A DNA stretch of 64,000 bases from Ruminiclostridium sp. (GTDB lineage: Bacteria; Bacillota; Clostridia; Oscillospirales; Ruminococcaceae), in contig JAGBHT010000032.1 in assembly GCA_017935365.1 (NCBI GenBank), forward strand, positions 62,001 through 126,000, written 5' to 3'. Below the pieces are notes generated by a model. The model worked only from the letters and a program-made list of their open reading frames with translations, had not been told where the DNA came from and did not search any database. A program made the position numbers and the translations under genes. Shown here piece after piece: positions 63,663 to 64,000 of the stretch. The stretch's first letter is position 1. Each line of letters begins with the position of its first letter.

Positions 63663-64000
63663 TGCAGAAGATACTTGGATATATCAGAAAAGCGGTACAG
63701 GAATTTGACCTGATAGAAAAGGGCGATAAGATAGCGGTAGGCATATCGGGCGGAAAGGACAGTCTTGTGCTTCTTAATGGTCTTGCCCGTATGAGGCAGT
63801 TTGCCGAGTTCGACTATGATATAGTCGCTGTCACGATCGATCCCGGCTTTAACGGCGTGCCGAACAACTATGAGGCGGTGGCAAAGCTTTGCGAAAAGCT
63901 GGACGTGCCATTCAGCCTTGTACATACGCAGATAGGCGAGATAGTATTTGATATAAGGAAAGAGCCTAATCCGTGTTCGCTTTGTGCAAATATGAGAAGA
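63662..64000 (+). CDS. TtcA-like tRNA thiolation enzyme (5' part, truncated by window end)
   Basis: The frame opens with MQKILGYIRKAVQEFDLIEK and has the PP-loop ATP-binding motif VGISGGKDSLVLL at about residues 26-38, then the Cys motif CSLCANMRR near residue 104. These belong to the TtcA/TtuA family that makes 2-thiocytidine or related thio-modified bases in tRNA, often with an iron-sulfur cluster. The ATG shares a base with the preceding stop (TAATG). The remainder lies outside the window. Confidence 0.88.
   Translation, partial: MQKILGYIRKAVQEFDLIEKGDKIAVGISGGKDSLVLLNGLARMRQFAEFDYDIVAVTIDPGFNGVPNNYEAVAKLCEKLDVPFSLVHTQIGEIVFDIRKEPNPCSLCANMRR

Overview
The window looks like a chromosome segment of a Gram-positive, fibre-degrading gut Clostridium, most likely Oscillospiraceae/Ruminococcaceae (Ruminococcus or [Eubacterium] siraeum-like). 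Evidence: a darA-holB-ricT cluster next to a YaaO-type decarboxylase, as in Bacillota; purine-rich AAAGGA/AGGAGG ribosome sites with some TTG starts; many TTGNNN-N17-TATAAT promoters; a CIRCE operator; lipoprotein glycoside hydrolases with Ser/Thr-rich linkers. Genus-level placement is inference. No rRNA, tRNA or CRISPR array was seen.

Layout. 1-4020: 3' end of a uridine kinase-family gene, cheV, then a degenerate metallo-beta-lactamase-fold gene with two single-RCK trkA genes. 4159-15340: glycogen/alpha-glucan metabolism (glgP, a GH13 glucanase, a phosphoglucomutase) interspersed with a saccharopine dehydrogenase-family gene, a MATE exporter and comM. 15385-18883: rpmE, and a leftward GH51 arabinofuranosidase operon with three small coupled genes. 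18918-21162: HAD phosphatase, rimM, trmD. 21945-24134: a 2-kb AT-rich accessory island bracketed by an 80-bp direct repeat, holding an ImmA/IrrE remnant, a DUF4417 gene and a tightly overlapping pair of unknown genes. 24141-27817: leftward ricT, holB, darA and a fold-type-I decarboxylase. 28044-31857: an FtsA-like ATPase with an AT-hook tail, followed by a GH26-like lipoprotein lacking its acid/base residue. 32696-36757: TetR, an HTH protein, two membrane proteins and a WYL regulator. 36884-40941: a four-gene cassette (glycine-rich membrane protein, four TerB-like motifs, second glycine-zipper membrane protein, YkgJ Cys-cluster protein), the best candidate for an undescribed system. 40997-47718: a LacI-type sensor fused to GGDEF/EAL domains and a pseudo-P-type ATPase. 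47754-50789: rlmB, and htpG under a perfect CIRCE. 50876-55341: divergent GH26 mannanase and GH74 xyloglucanase lipoproteins. 55412-59248: ppk1 and pyrG. 59602-64000: membrane-fusion lipoprotein, FtsX-like permease, a small membrane protein and the start of a TtcA-like gene.

Functionally, GH51, GH26 and GH74 attack arabinan/arabinoxylan, mannan and xyloglucan outside or at the cell surface; GlgP, GH13 and phosphoglucomutase turn over stored or imported glucans. Two structured repeats (about 9965-10204 and 15788-15954) lie inside split, duplicated bidirectional terminators between convergent genes. This is the most unusual non-coding pattern in the window.
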